From the NCBI RefSeq assembly GCF_002091715.1, contig NZ_BDAG01000005.1, positions 62,001 through 126,000 of the forward strand: a DNA stretch of 64,000 bases, written 5' to 3'. Both the position numbers and the translations under genes were made by a program. Below the pieces are notes generated by a model. The model was not told the origin of the DNA, searched no databases, and was given only the letters and a program-made list of their open reading frames with translations. The DNA is from Pseudomonas migulae NBRC 103157. GTDB taxonomy: Bacteria; Pseudomonadota; Gammaproteobacteria; Pseudomonadales; Pseudomonadaceae. This document shows, piece after piece, positions 9,007 to 17,769 of this stretch. Every line of letters begins with the position of its first letter. Positions within the stretch are counted from its first letter, which is position 1.

Positions 9007-9152
9007 GCAGACTGTTTCCCTGACATCCATTTCACTCCGCCGTCCTGGCAGAATCCTACGTGTCCGTGTTGTTACTTTGCGCTTCCTGCGCGACGTCCAT
9101 GAGAAGTAGATTAGCTGTGGATCCAATCTCCATCTATGGGAGAAAAGCAGCA

Positions 9153-9180
9153 CGTCATGTAAGCGAATGCTTACATGACG
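9153..9180. repeat. Perfect 12-bp inverted repeat
   Basis: CGTCATGTAAGC-GAAT-GCTTACATGACG lies eight bases beyond the stop codon of the acyl-CoA dehydrogenase. It could be a transcription terminator for that gene, though the T-run on the minus strand is weak and displaced, or a protein-binding dyad. The rest of the gap 9007-9152 shows nothing else that I can name. Confidence 0.7.
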
Positions 9181-9188
9181 TTACATCC

Positions 9189-10967
9189 TCAGAACTGCGC
9201 TGCGTCCAGCAGGAATAGCGATTCGCTACCGGCCTTCACCGACGCGCTCAACGAGTGAATACGCGGCAGCAGGCGTGCAAAATAGAACCGCGCGGTGCCC
9301 AGTTTGCTCGCGTAGAAATCGTCCTGCGCTTCTTTGCCCAAGGCCGCCTTGGCCATGAGTGCCCACATGTAGGCGTAGGCCACATAACCGAAGGTTTGCA
9401 GATACTCGACCGAGGCCGCGCCGATTTCGTTCGGGTTGTTTTTTGCTCGGTCCAGCAACCATGCGGTCAATTCGTCGAGGGTGGTCACGGCATCGTTCAG
9501 CGGCTGGGTGAACTCGGCCAGGTCAGCGCTGGCAGTCGCGGTGAAATGACGAATCTCGTCGGCGAACAGATTGTAGAACGCTCCGCCGCTGCCGACGATC
9601 TTGCGCCCTACAAGGTCCAGCGCCTGAATGCCGTTGGTGCCTTCGTAAATCTGGGTGATGCGCACGTCGCGAACCAGTTGTTCCTGGCCCCACTCACGAA
9701 TGTAACCGTGGCCGCCGAAAACCTGCTGGCCGTGAATGGTGGTTTCCAGGCCGAGGTCCGTCAGGAACGCCTTGGCTACCGGGGTCAACAACGCCACCAG
9801 GTCTTCCGCGCGCTTGCGGGTGGTCGCGTCTTCGCTGAACTTGGCGGTGTCCAGTTGCATGGCCACGTACGTCGAAAACGCACGGCCGCCTTCGTTCGAG
9901 GCTTTCATGGTCAGCAGCATGCGACGCACGTCCGGGTGGACGATGATCGGGTCAGCCACTTTGTCTTTGTTCTGCGCGCCAGTCGGCGAACGGCTTTGCA
10001 GACGGTCGCGGGCGTATTCGATGGCGTTCTGGTAAGAGCGCTCGCCAGAGGCCAGGCCCTGGATGCCGACGCCCAGACGTTCGTAGTTCATCATGGTGAA
10101 CATCGCCGCCAGGCCTTTGTTCGGCTCGCCGACCAGATAGCCCACGGCTTCATCGAAGTTCATCACGCAGGTCGCGGACGCCTGAATACCCATCTTGTGT
10201 TCGATCGAACCGCAAGTCGCCGGGTTGCGCGCGCCCAGGCTGCCATCGGCATTGACCATGAACTTCGGCACCAGGAACAACGAAATGCCTTTCGGCCCCG
10301 CCGGCGCGTCCGGCAGTTTGGCCAACACCAGGTGGATGATGTTCTCGGTCAGGTCGTGTTCGCCGCCAGTGATGAAAATCTTGGTGCCGCTGACTTTGTA
10401 GGAACCGTCGGCCTGAGGTTCGGCCTTGGTGCGGATGATCCCCAGGTCTGTGCCGGCGTGCGGCTCGGTCAGGCACATCGAGCCGGCCCAGACGCCGGCG
10501 TACATGTTCGGCAGGTAGGCCGCTTTCAGCTCGTCGCTGGCGTGAGCGTTGATCGACAGGCAAGCACCGGCAGTCAACATCGGGTACAGACCGAACGACA
10601 GGCTCGCGGAGTTGACCATTTCTTCGACCTGAGCCGAAACCGCCTTGGGCATGCCCATGCCGCCGTAGGTCGGATCGCCACCAACGCCAACCCAACCGCC
10701 TTCGGCGTAAGTCTGATAAGCCTGTGGGAAACCTGCCGGCGTGGTGACAGCACCGTCCGCCCAATGGCAACCTTCTTCGTCAGCGGCACGGCTCAGAGGC
10801 GCGATGCTTTTGCTGGTGACCTTGCCGGCTTCTTCAAGAATGGCTTCAACGGTTTCCGCATCGACGGTCTCGGCCAGCGCAGGCAACTCGGCCCAGAGTT
10901 TGGCGACCTCGAATACTTCATTGAGGACGAAGCGCATATCGCGCAGGGGCGCTTTGTAGTCAGCCAT
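9189..10967 (-). CDS. Acyl-CoA dehydrogenase (third in array, PA0508/FadE2-like)
   Basis: This 592-residue flavoenzyme belongs to the long acyl-CoA dehydrogenases with an extra C-terminal domain and should introduce the first double bond in fatty acid beta-oxidation. Motifs seen are MCLTEPHAGTD and GTKIFITGGEHD in the FAD/substrate region and YEGTNGIQALDL, whose Glu is the catalytic base. The start at [10 protein letters not shown] is chosen for GAGG seven bases upstream and for alignment with the two paralogues; a longer frame adds 28 unrelated residues. Position relative to the bio genes corresponds to P. aeruginosa PA0508, reported as a medium-chain enzyme (from memory). Confidence 0.9.
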   Translation of the reverse strand: MADYKAPLRDMRFVLNEVFEVAKLWAELPALAETVDAETVEAILEEAGKVTSKSIAPLSRAADEEGCHWADGAVTTPAGFPQAYQTYAEGGWVGVGGDPTYGGMGMPKAVSAQVEEMVNSASLSFGLYPMLTAGACLSINAHASDELKAAYLPNMYAGVWAGSMCLTEPHAGTDLGIIRTKAEPQADGSYKVSGTKIFITGGEHDLTENIIHLVLAKLPDAPAGPKGISLFLVPKFMVNADGSLGARNPATCGSIEHKMGIQASATCVMNFDEAVGYLVGEPNKGLAAMFTMMNYERLGVGIQGLASGERSYQNAIEYARDRLQSRSPTGAQNKDKVADPIIVHPDVRRMLLTMKASNEGGRAFSTYVAMQLDTAKFSEDATTRKRAEDLVALLTPVAKAFLTDLGLETTIHGQQVFGGHGYIREWGQEQLVRDVRITQIYEGTNGIQALDLVGRKIVGSGGAFYNLFADEIRHFTATASADLAEFTQPLNDAVTTLDELTAWLLDRAKNNPNEIGAASVEYLQTFGYVAYAYMWALMAKAALGKEAQDDFYASKLGTARFYFARLLPRIHSLSASVKAGSESLFLLDAAQF

Positions 10968-11114
10968 GGCAAACCTCGCAGGATCTTTACAGGTGATTCG
11001 TAGGAAGAGTTTTCGTTGGGTCCGAGTGTAACCCAACAACTTTTGCGACACATAGGGTCAGGCTATGACCGTTTTGTAATTTTTGGTCATTGCATTTTTG
11101 TGTCTGCCAGAACG

Positions 11115-11200
11115 CCTTCGCGGGCAAGCCTCGCTCCTACAGGGTTTGCGCCATTTCGATTGGGTGCATGACCTGTAGGAGCGAGGCTTGCCCGCGAAGC
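11115..11200. repeat. REP inverted pair
   Basis: Facing halves with CTTCGCGGGCAAGCCTCGCTCCTACAG and its near-perfect complement lie between two acyl-CoA dehydrogenase genes, about 15 bp beyond the stop of the upstream one. It could act as an mRNA-stabilising hairpin. Confidence 0.9.
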
Positions 11201-11215
11201 TTTTAAACGTAACCG

Positions 11216-13012
11216 TTACAGCGCAAACAACTCAGCCGGCAGCTTCATCAGGCAATCGCTGCCCGCTTCGATGGCTGCGCGATGAGCGGCAGTGCGTGGC
11301 AGCAAGCGCTTGAAGTAAAACTCGCTGGTCGCCAGTTTGGCCCGGCAGTAATCGGCATCGCCGTTGTCCGCATCCAGTTGTGACTGAGCCACCAGCGCCA
11401 TGCGCAGCCACAAGTAACCAAGGATGATGTAACCGCTGTACATCAGGTAATCCACCGACGCGGCGCCCACTTCGTCCGGATTCTTCATCGCGGCCATGCC
11501 GATCTGGGTCGTCAACTCGCCCCACTGCTGATTCAACCCATTGAGTTGCGCCACATAACTGGCGAGTTGCGGATGCCCGGCGTTCGCCGCGCAAAACTTA
11601 TGAACGATTTTGGTAAAGCCGCGCAGCAGTTTTCCTTGGCTGCCAAGCACCTTGCGCCCCAGCAAATCCAGCGCCTGGATGCCGTTGGTGCCTTCGTAGA
11701 TCGGTGCGATCCGGCAATCGCGAACCAGTTGCTCCATGCCCCACTCACGAATGAAACCGTGACCGCCAAACACCTGCATGCCGAGGTTGGTCACCTCCAG
11801 CCCGGTGTCGGTCATGAAGGCTTTGCAGATCGGCGTCAGGAAAGCCAACAGGTCTTCGGCGTCCTGCCGCGCGGTTTCATCCGGGCTCAGGTGCGCAGCG
11901 TCCAGCAATTGCGCGGTGAAGTATGTCAGTGCGCGATTGCCTTCGTTGAAGGCTTTCATGGTCAGCAACATCCGCCGCACATCGGGGTGAACGATGATCG
12001 GGTCGGCAACTTTTTCCGGCGCTTTCGGGCCGGTCAGCGAGCGCATCTGCAGACGGTCGTTGGCGTACTTGATTGCGCCCTGGAAGCTCGCTTCACCCAG
12101 ACACAACCCCTGCATCCCGGTGCCGAGGCGCGCATGGTTCATCATGGTGAACATGCAGTTCAGGCCCTTGTTCGGCTCGCCGATCAGGAAGCCCTTGGCC
12201 TCGTCGAAGTTCAGCACACAGGTGGCCGAAGCCTTGATGCCCATCTTGTGCTCGATCGAGCCGCAGGAAACGCCGTTGCGCTCTCCTGCTTCGCCTTCTG
12301 CATTGGGCAGGAACTTGGGAACGATGAACAACGAAATGCCCTTGGTTCCTGCAGGCGCATCCGGCAGTTTCGCCAGCACCAGATGAATGATGTTGTCGCT
12401 CATGTCGTGTTCGCCGGCGGAGATGAAGATCTTGCTGCCGGAAATGGCGTAACTGCCGTCCGCCGCAGGCACTGCACGGGTCTTGATGATGCCCAGATCG
12501 GTGCCGCAATGGGCTTCGGTCAGGCACATGGTGCCGGTCCACTGACCCGCGGTGAGTTTGCTCAGGTAGGTGTTTTTCTGTTCGTCGGTGCCATGGGCGT
12601 GAATGGCCGACATCGCACCGTGGGTCAGGCCGGGGTACATGCCCCAGGAAGTGTTGCTGGAACCGACCATCTCGCTGATGACCAGCCCCAGTGAACTCGG
12701 CAAGCCTTGGCCGCCGTAAGCGGGATCAGCCGCCAGACCATGCCAGCCACCTTCCACGTATTGTGCGAAGGCTTGCTTGAAGCCTGCAGGCGTTGTCACC
12801 ACGCCATTGTCGAAATGACAGCCTTCTTCATCGCCGCTGCGATTGAGCGGTGCCAGCACGTTCTCGCAGAATTTCGCACCTTCTTCGAGGATCGCATTGA
12901 CCATGTCCGGGCTGGCCTCGGTGGCCCCCAGCGCCGCGTAGTTGCTGTGAAAGTCGAAGACGTGGTCGATCAGAAAGCGCATGTCGCGCAGGGGAGCTTT
13001 GTACTCGGGCAT
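11216..13012 (-). CDS. Acyl-CoA dehydrogenase (second in array, PA0507-like)
   Basis: This 598-residue paralogue shares MPEYKAPLRDMRF at the N-terminus, [26 protein letters not shown] and the catalytic Glu in [16 protein letters not shown] with its neighbours. It should catalyse FAD-dependent alpha,beta-dehydrogenation of acyl-CoA and pass electrons to ETF. GGAG eight bases before MPEY supports this start over an MT-MPEY start two codons earlier, which would be too close. It looks nearer to the 14589-16394 paralogue than to 9189-10967 by motif wording. Chain-length preference cannot be read from sequence. Confidence 0.9.
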   Translation of the reverse strand: MPEYKAPLRDMRFLIDHVFDFHSNYAALGATEASPDMVNAILEEGAKFCENVLAPLNRSGDEEGCHFDNGVVTTPAGFKQAFAQYVEGGWHGLAADPAYGGQGLPSSLGLVISEMVGSSNTSWGMYPGLTHGAMSAIHAHGTDEQKNTYLSKLTAGQWTGTMCLTEAHCGTDLGIIKTRAVPAADGSYAISGSKIFISAGEHDMSDNIIHLVLAKLPDAPAGTKGISLFIVPKFLPNAEGEAGERNGVSCGSIEHKMGIKASATCVLNFDEAKGFLIGEPNKGLNCMFTMMNHARLGTGMQGLCLGEASFQGAIKYANDRLQMRSLTGPKAPEKVADPIIVHPDVRRMLLTMKAFNEGNRALTYFTAQLLDAAHLSPDETARQDAEDLLAFLTPICKAFMTDTGLEVTNLGMQVFGGHGFIREWGMEQLVRDCRIAPIYEGTNGIQALDLLGRKVLGSQGKLLRGFTKIVHKFCAANAGHPQLASYVAQLNGLNQQWGELTTQIGMAAMKNPDEVGAASVDYLMYSGYIILGYLWLRMALVAQSQLDADNGDADYCRAKLATSEFYFKRLLPRTAAHRAAIEAGSDCLMKLPAELFAL

Positions 13013-13102
13013 GGTCATTTCTCCGGCAGCAGATGCCTTAAACCTACTGCCGCCGACCACGCCTCACAATCACAGTCCAGACGCTGAATGCGCCGTCATC
13101 AC

Positions 13103-14452
13103 TCAACCCGGAGCCGCCTCGCGCACAGCGCCACGACGATTCTGACCGTAAGCCACCACACAGTTTCGCCCGGCACCTTTGGCAGCGTAGAGCGCCTCAT
13201 CGGCAGACTTGAGCACTTTTTCAGGATTACGTTGGTCCACCCGTTCGGCAACGCCGATGCTGACGGTGACCGAGACACTCGTGGCCGCAGAACCGGAACG
13301 ACGCTGACGCCCCTGCTGGTCGTCCTGAGGACGGTTGTCCTGATTACGCAGATGGATGTTGTAGGTCGCAATGGATTCACGGATTACTTCCAGGTGCGGC
13401 ATGCACTCCTCAAGCGTCTTGCCCGCGAACACCAGTGCAAACTCCTCTCCGCCATAGCGATAAGCCCTACCGCCACCGCCGATTTTCGACAGTTTGCTGG
13501 CAACCAGGCGCAGCACCTGATCGCCGACGTCGTGACCATGGGTGTCGTTGAATTTCTTGAAGTGGTCGACGTCGCTCATGGCCAATACGTAATTGCGCCC
13601 CAGGCGCTGCATGCGTTCGTTCAAGGCGCGACGCCCCGGCAGACCGGTCAGCTCGTCACGGAAGGCCATTTGATAGGCTTCATGGGCGACCGCCGCCGCA
13701 ATCATCAGCATCACCTGGCTGCACATGATGTTGAGGGTAAACGGCAGGATGAAGGTTTTCGGCAGCGCCCAGAACAACCCGAGCAAACCCACCAACTGTG
13801 CGGCATGCAACGGTCTCGGATTACGCCAGTATTGCCAGCTCAGCAGCAGGAACGAAGCGATGAACACCGGATAGGACAGCTGGATCAGGCTCATCCAGGC
13901 GCCATGCAGGGCAGGCCAGCGGATTTCCGACAGCCACATCAGCAATGCCTGTGGGTAACTTTGCTCCAGCCCCAATGCCACACTCCCGACCGCCAGCAAC
14001 ACCGCGAAACGGGCGATCATGTCCTGGAACAGATGGGTGCGTTCCTGCCACGCTGCGAACACACCAAACATCAGCGGAAGCAGCAGACAGCACAGGTGAA
14101 ACACCACAGCGGCGTCTTCGCGCACCTTGCCGTTGTCGCGGTAATAGTCGGTCTGGGTGTCGAGCAGGTAGTAGGCGATGTACACCGTGACCATCAGAAA
14201 CAGCTCGCGCTGACGTCGGTAAACCGCGCAGTAAGCACCGCCGAGCAACAAAACGAGGGTGGGCAACACGTTGAACAGTGACGTGAAGAAGACGTTCAGG
14301 TCCTTGACGTAGGCAGCCGCCAGCCCCGCAATCAACAGCAGAAGTGACGGTAGGAAATGACTGAAACGTACAGCGGAAGAACGCGGCAAGGGTAAAGCTC
14401 CGACCCGGCAAACTGAGATGGCATTGTGCCCACTCATCGAACGACATGTCAC
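13103..14452 (-). CDS. Membrane-bound diguanylate cyclase, GGEEF
   Basis: This 449-residue protein makes the second messenger c-di-GMP. The N-terminal 260 residues hold about seven hydrophobic segments with no recognisable sensor motif. The GGDEF domain (about residues 270-440) has DELTGLPGRR, SDVDHFKKFNDTHGHDVGD and the active-site YGGEEFALV. The inhibitory I-site RxxD expected five residues before GGEEF is absent (GGGG there). An insert of about 20 polar residues (RPQDDQQGRQRR) precedes VSVTVSIGVA. GTG at 14452 is chosen for GAGG eight bases upstream. It sits between two acyl-CoA dehydrogenases on the same strand. Confidence 0.9.
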   Translation of the reverse strand: MTCRSMSGHNAISVCRVGALPLPRSSAVRFSHFLPSLLLLIAGLAAAYVKDLNVFFTSLFNVLPTLVLLLGGAYCAVYRRQRELFLMVTVYIAYYLLDTQTDYYRDNGKVREDAAVVFHLCCLLLPLMFGVFAAWQERTHLFQDMIARFAVLLAVGSVALGLEQSYPQALLMWLSEIRWPALHGAWMSLIQLSYPVFIASFLLLSWQYWRNPRPLHAAQLVGLLGLFWALPKTFILPFTLNIMCSQVMLMIAAAVAHEAYQMAFRDELTGLPGRRALNERMQRLGRNYVLAMSDVDHFKKFNDTHGHDVGDQVLRLVASKLSKIGGGGRAYRYGGEEFALVFAGKTLEECMPHLEVIRESIATYNIHLRNQDNRPQDDQQGRQRRSGSAATSVSVTVSIGVAERVDQRNPEKVLKSADEALYAAKGAGRNCVVAYGQNRRGAVREAAPG

Positions 14453-14532
14453 ATCGCCATCCTCTTTAACGGCAGCAAAGTCGTTCTTCTTAGCGTTTTA
14501 GTCAGGAATATTTACGCGCGTAAATCGCCCAC

Positions 14533-14567
14533 AAAAAAGCCGCTGTCCCCGAAGGAAACAGCGGCTT
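14533..14567 (-). terminator. Terminator downstream of the fadE1-like gene
   Basis: On the minus strand a 10-bp stem (AAGCCGCTGT/ACAGCGGCTT) is followed by TTTTTTG, about 20 bp past the stop codon of the acyl-CoA dehydrogenase. It separates that gene from the diguanylate cyclase. Confidence 0.92.
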
Positions 14568-14588
14568 CATGAAGCGACAGCCCGGGAC

Positions 14589-16394
14589 TTAGTAGCCCAG
14601 TGCGAAGTCTTCTTCTTTCATGTCCATCAGGTTGTTGGCGCCCGACAGCATGGTTGCAACGTGAGTGCGAGTACGCGGCAGGATGCGCTGGAAGTAGAAG
14701 CGCGCGGTCTGCAGCTTGGCGGTGTAGAACGCCGCTTCGGTGGTGCCGGCCGCCAGTTTCTCGGCTGCCAGGCGCGCCATGTCAGCCCAGAAGTAGGCCA
14801 GGCAGGCATAACCGGAGTACATCAGGTAATCCACGGAGGCCGCGCCGACTTCTTCGCGATCTTTCATGGCGGCCATACCGACCTTCATGGTCAGCTCGCC
14901 CCATTCCTTGTTCAGTGCAGCCAGTGGCGCGACGAACTCTTGAACGGCTTCGTTGCCTTCGTTGGTCTGGCAGAACTTGTGGACGATCTTGGTGAAGCCT
15001 TTCAGAGCCTCGCCTTGGGTCATCAGCACTTTACGGCCCAGCAGGTCGAGTGCCTGGATACCGGTGGTGCCTTCGTACAGCATCGAAATGCGGCTATCGC
15101 GAACGTTCTGCTCCATGCCCCACTCGGCGATGAAGCCGTGGCCGCCGTAGATTTGCACGCCGTGGTTGGCGGATTCGAAACCGACTTCGGTCATGAAGGC
15201 TTTGGCGATTGGCGTCATGAACGCCAGCAGTGCGTCGGCTTTCTTCTTCTCTTCTTCGTCCACGCCGTACTTGACGATGTCGACTTGCTTGGCAGTGAAG
15301 TAAACCATCGCGCGGTTGCCTTCGGCGAACGCTTTCATGGTCAACAGCATGCGACGAACATCAGGGTGCACGATGATCGGGTCAGCGGCTTTTTCCGGCG
15401 CTTTCGGGCCAGTCAGGGAACGCATTTGCAGACGATCGCGAGCGTATTTCAGGCCGCCCTGGAAGCCGATCTCGGCGTGGGCCAGACCTTGCAGCGCGGT
15501 GCCCAGACGTGCGGTGTTCATGAAGGTGAACATGCAGTTCAGGCCTTTGTTCGCCGGGCCGATCAGGAAACCGGTGGCCGCGTCGAAGTTCATCACGCAG
15601 GTGGCGTTACCGTGGATGCCCATTTTGTGTTCCAGGGAACCACAGGACACGGCGTTTCGCGCACCGATCGAACCGTCTTCGTTCGGCAGGAACTTCGGAA
15701 CGATGAACAGCGAGATGCCTTTGGTGCCAGCCGGTGCATCCGGCAGGCGGGCCAGCACGATGTGGACGATGTTGTCGGCCATGTCGTGTTCGCCGGCCGA
15801 GATGAAGATCTTGGTGCCGGAGACTTTGTAGGAACCGTCGGCCTGAGGTTCAGCCTTGGTGCGCAGCATGCCCAGGTCGGTGCCGCAGTGCGGTTCGGTC
15901 AGGCACATGGTGCCGGTCCATTCGCCGGACACCAGCTTGGTCAGGTAAGCCTCTTGCTGCTCAGGCGTGCCGTGCTCGGAAATGGTGTTCATCGCGCCAT
16001 GGGACAAGCCTGGGTACATGCCCCACGACCAGTTGGCCTCGCCGACCATTTCGCTGACTGCCAGGCCCAGAGACTCTGGCAGGCCTTGGCCGCCGTGCTC
16101 TACGTCGTGCGCCAGGCTTGGCCAGCCGCCTTCAACGAATTGCTTGTAGGCTTCTTTGAAACCGGTCGGGGTTTTAACGCCGGACTCGCTCCAGGTGCAG
16201 CCTTCGGTGTCACCCACGCGGTTCAGCGGAGCCAGCACCTGCTCACAAAACTTGGCGCCTTCTTCGAGAATGGCGTCAACCATGTCCGGAGTTGCGTCTG
16301 CACAAGCCGGAAGGCTCTGATAGTGCGCTTCGTAGCCGAGCAGTTCGTCACGAACGAAGCGAATATCACGCAAGGGGGCCTTGTAGTCAGGCAT
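14589..16394 (-). CDS. fadE1: Acyl-CoA dehydrogenase FadE1-like (PA0506-like)
   Basis: This 601-residue acyl-CoA dehydrogenase performs the first oxidation of fatty acid beta-oxidation. It begins [13 protein letters not shown] and carries [26 protein letters not shown] and [16 protein letters not shown], with the catalytic Glu in YEGT. GAGG lies about nine bases before the ATG. Its own terminator and an upstream PsrA-type box (16456-16469) suggest it is an independent unit controlled by fatty-acid-responsive PsrA. By position it corresponds to P. aeruginosa PA0506, described as PsrA-controlled and active on long-chain acyl-CoA (from memory), which is the basis for the symbol. Confidence 0.88.
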   Translation of the reverse strand: MPDYKAPLRDIRFVRDELLGYEAHYQSLPACADATPDMVDAILEEGAKFCEQVLAPLNRVGDTEGCTWSESGVKTPTGFKEAYKQFVEGGWPSLAHDVEHGGQGLPESLGLAVSEMVGEANWSWGMYPGLSHGAMNTISEHGTPEQQEAYLTKLVSGEWTGTMCLTEPHCGTDLGMLRTKAEPQADGSYKVSGTKIFISAGEHDMADNIVHIVLARLPDAPAGTKGISLFIVPKFLPNEDGSIGARNAVSCGSLEHKMGIHGNATCVMNFDAATGFLIGPANKGLNCMFTFMNTARLGTALQGLAHAEIGFQGGLKYARDRLQMRSLTGPKAPEKAADPIIVHPDVRRMLLTMKAFAEGNRAMVYFTAKQVDIVKYGVDEEEKKKADALLAFMTPIAKAFMTEVGFESANHGVQIYGGHGFIAEWGMEQNVRDSRISMLYEGTTGIQALDLLGRKVLMTQGEALKGFTKIVHKFCQTNEGNEAVQEFVAPLAALNKEWGELTMKVGMAAMKDREEVGAASVDYLMYSGYACLAYFWADMARLAAEKLAAGTTEAAFYTAKLQTARFYFQRILPRTRTHVATMLSGANNLMDMKEEDFALGY

Positions 16395-16455
16395 AGCGAT
16401 AAACCTCTGCTGATGTAACCGGGAATGAACGACCGTGGTGATTTGTTGTAACGGT

Positions 16456-16469
16456 CAAACAGTTGTTTG
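16456..16469. promoter_or_regulatory. PsrA-type operator
   Basis: CAAAC-AGTT-GTTTG matches the published PsrA pattern (G/C)AAAC-N2-4-GTTT(G/C) exactly. It lies 62 bases upstream of the fadE1-like start codon. PsrA is a TetR-family repressor released by long-chain fatty acids. Confidence 0.75.
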
Positions 16470-16622
16470 AAACATACGTTTACGCCCAAATCTTGTCAAG
16501 CGTCGATCTTTTGCCGTTCGTCATCGCTCGACGCAAATCCCGGACGTACGACCACACTGCGCCGTTGCCCAGGCAACACGCCGTACAAGAAAGTTTAGTT
16601 TGGGGAGAAGGACTTACACACG

Positions 16623-16648
16623 AAAACGCCGCGAGAGGTCGCGGCGTT
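16623..16648 (-). terminator. Hairpin terminator of the 98-residue gene
   Basis: A perfect 10-bp stem (AACGCCGCGA/TCGCGGCGTT, loop GAGG) ends on the minus strand with TTTTCG, 24 bp after the stop codon. Confidence 0.82.
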
Positions 16649-16671
16649 GGATGTACTGATTCAGCGGATGA

Positions 16672-16968
16672 TCAGGCGAACGTATCGATCAACGTACCAA
16701 GCATTTCATCGGAAGCCTTGGCGACTTTGACGCCTGCCTCGACCTGAAACCTGCCCTGCTCCATCTCGACCATGTTGCTGGCCAGGTCCGACTGCTGGCT
16801 ACGATCGACCGAACGCAGGCGATCGACCTGAACCTCGGAAGACTGACTGGTCACCGAGCGCTCGATTGTAGTGTTGGCGATCTGCCCGGAAGCCTGATCG
16901 ACACGGTTCTGCCCTGTCTGAATAGTGCTCAGACCGGCATAAAAAGCGGTACTTCCTGAGATTTCCAT
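16672..16968 (-). CDS. Conserved 98-residue protein of unknown function
   Basis: I do not recognise a characterised family. The 98-residue product starts MEISGSTAFYAGLSTIQTGQ and is helical, rich in Gln, Ser, Val and Asp, with a possible coiled coil over residues 20-90. The N-terminal pattern, including DQASGQIANTT, resembles the opening helix of flagellar rod/hook proteins, but the rest does not, so this may be chance. It is between bioD and the fadE1-like gene, the position of PA0505 in P. aeruginosa, so the gene appears conserved in place. The longer in-frame start 28 codons upstream is rejected because alignment-like motifs begin at MEISG. Confidence 0.7.
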   Translation of the reverse strand: MEISGSTAFYAGLSTIQTGQNRVDQASGQIANTTIERSVTSQSSEVQVDRLRSVDRSQQSDLASNMVEMEQGRFQVEAGVKVAKASDEMLGTLIDTFA

Positions 16969-17088
16969 GGGAGAACTCGTCCTGGAAAGGATCAACAGCG
17001 GGCATTGAAACAGACGCACGCGCAAAACACCCGACAAAAACACTAATGGCACAGTGCCTTGTCATAGGTAAAACCATTGCTTGAATGA

Positions 17089-17769
17089 TCAGTCCAGCAA
17101 ATCCAGCTGAAGGTGTTCCGCCACCGCCTCCGCTGTCACCAGCTTTAGTTTCGGCACTCGCCCCAGACATGGCGCAGGAATCCGCTCGGCAAGCGTGGCA
17201 AGGTTTTCTTCAAGGCGCGCCGTCTTGGCATCGATGATGTTGGCCACCCAACCCGCCAGTTGCAAACCGTCCTGCGCAATTGCCTCGGCTGTCAGCAACG
17301 CATGGTTAATGCAACCCAACCGCACGCCGACCACCAGAATCACCGGCAGATTCAGCGCCATGGCCAGGTCCGACAGGTTGTCCTGATCCGCCAGCGGCAC
17401 GCGCCAGCCACCGGCGCCTTCGATCAGGGTGAAATCCGCCTGCATCTCCAGAATCTTCTGCATCGGTGCCAACAAGGATTGCACCGTCAACGCCACGCCC
17501 GCCTCGCGTGCCGCCAGATGCGGTGCGATTGCCGGTTCGAACGCCACCGGATTGACCTGTGCATACGTCAGCGGCACCGAGCATTCCGCCAGCAACGCCA
17601 ACGCATCGGCGTTGCGCAAACCCTTGGGCGTCACGTCGCAACCTGAAGCAACCGGTTTCCCCGCCGCCGTACTCAGGCCCGCCGACCGTGCGGCATGCAG
17701 CAAGCCCGCCGCCACAGTGGTCTTGCCGACATCGGTGTCAGTGCCGGTGATGAAATACGCTGCGCTCAT
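17089..17769 (-). CDS. bioD: BioD, dethiobiotin synthetase
   Basis: BioD closes the ureido ring of dethiobiotin from 7,8-diaminopelargonic acid, CO2 and ATP. The 226-residue protein has the P-loop [11 protein letters not shown] at residues 8-18, the KPVASG substrate segment near 37 and [10 protein letters not shown] near 115. It is the last gene of the biotin run, overlapping bioC by four bases (ATGA). Length is typical. No terminator with a T-run is obvious immediately after it. Confidence 0.96.
   Translation of the reverse strand: MSAAYFITGTDTDVGKTTVAAGLLHAARSAGLSTAAGKPVASGCDVTPKGLRNADALALLAECSVPLTYAQVNPVAFEPAIAPHLAAREAGVALTVQSLLAPMQKILEMQADFTLIEGAGGWRVPLADQDNLSDLAMALNLPVILVVGVRLGCINHALLTAEAIAQDGLQLAGWVANIIDAKTARLEENLATLAERIPAPCLGRVPKLKLVTAEAVAEHLQLDLLD

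Noticed and set aside
9255..11003. Long plus-strand frames opposite the acyl-CoA dehydrogenases (also 11546-12694 and 14661-16418)
   Set aside because: Three similar antisense frames face three similar genes, as expected from codon bias. They have no ribosome sites and His/Arg/Gln-rich low-sense composition.
16672..16968. Calling the 98-residue protein a flagellar component
   Set aside because: Only the first 35 residues resemble rod/hook proteins, and no flagellar gene is near. Left as unknown.
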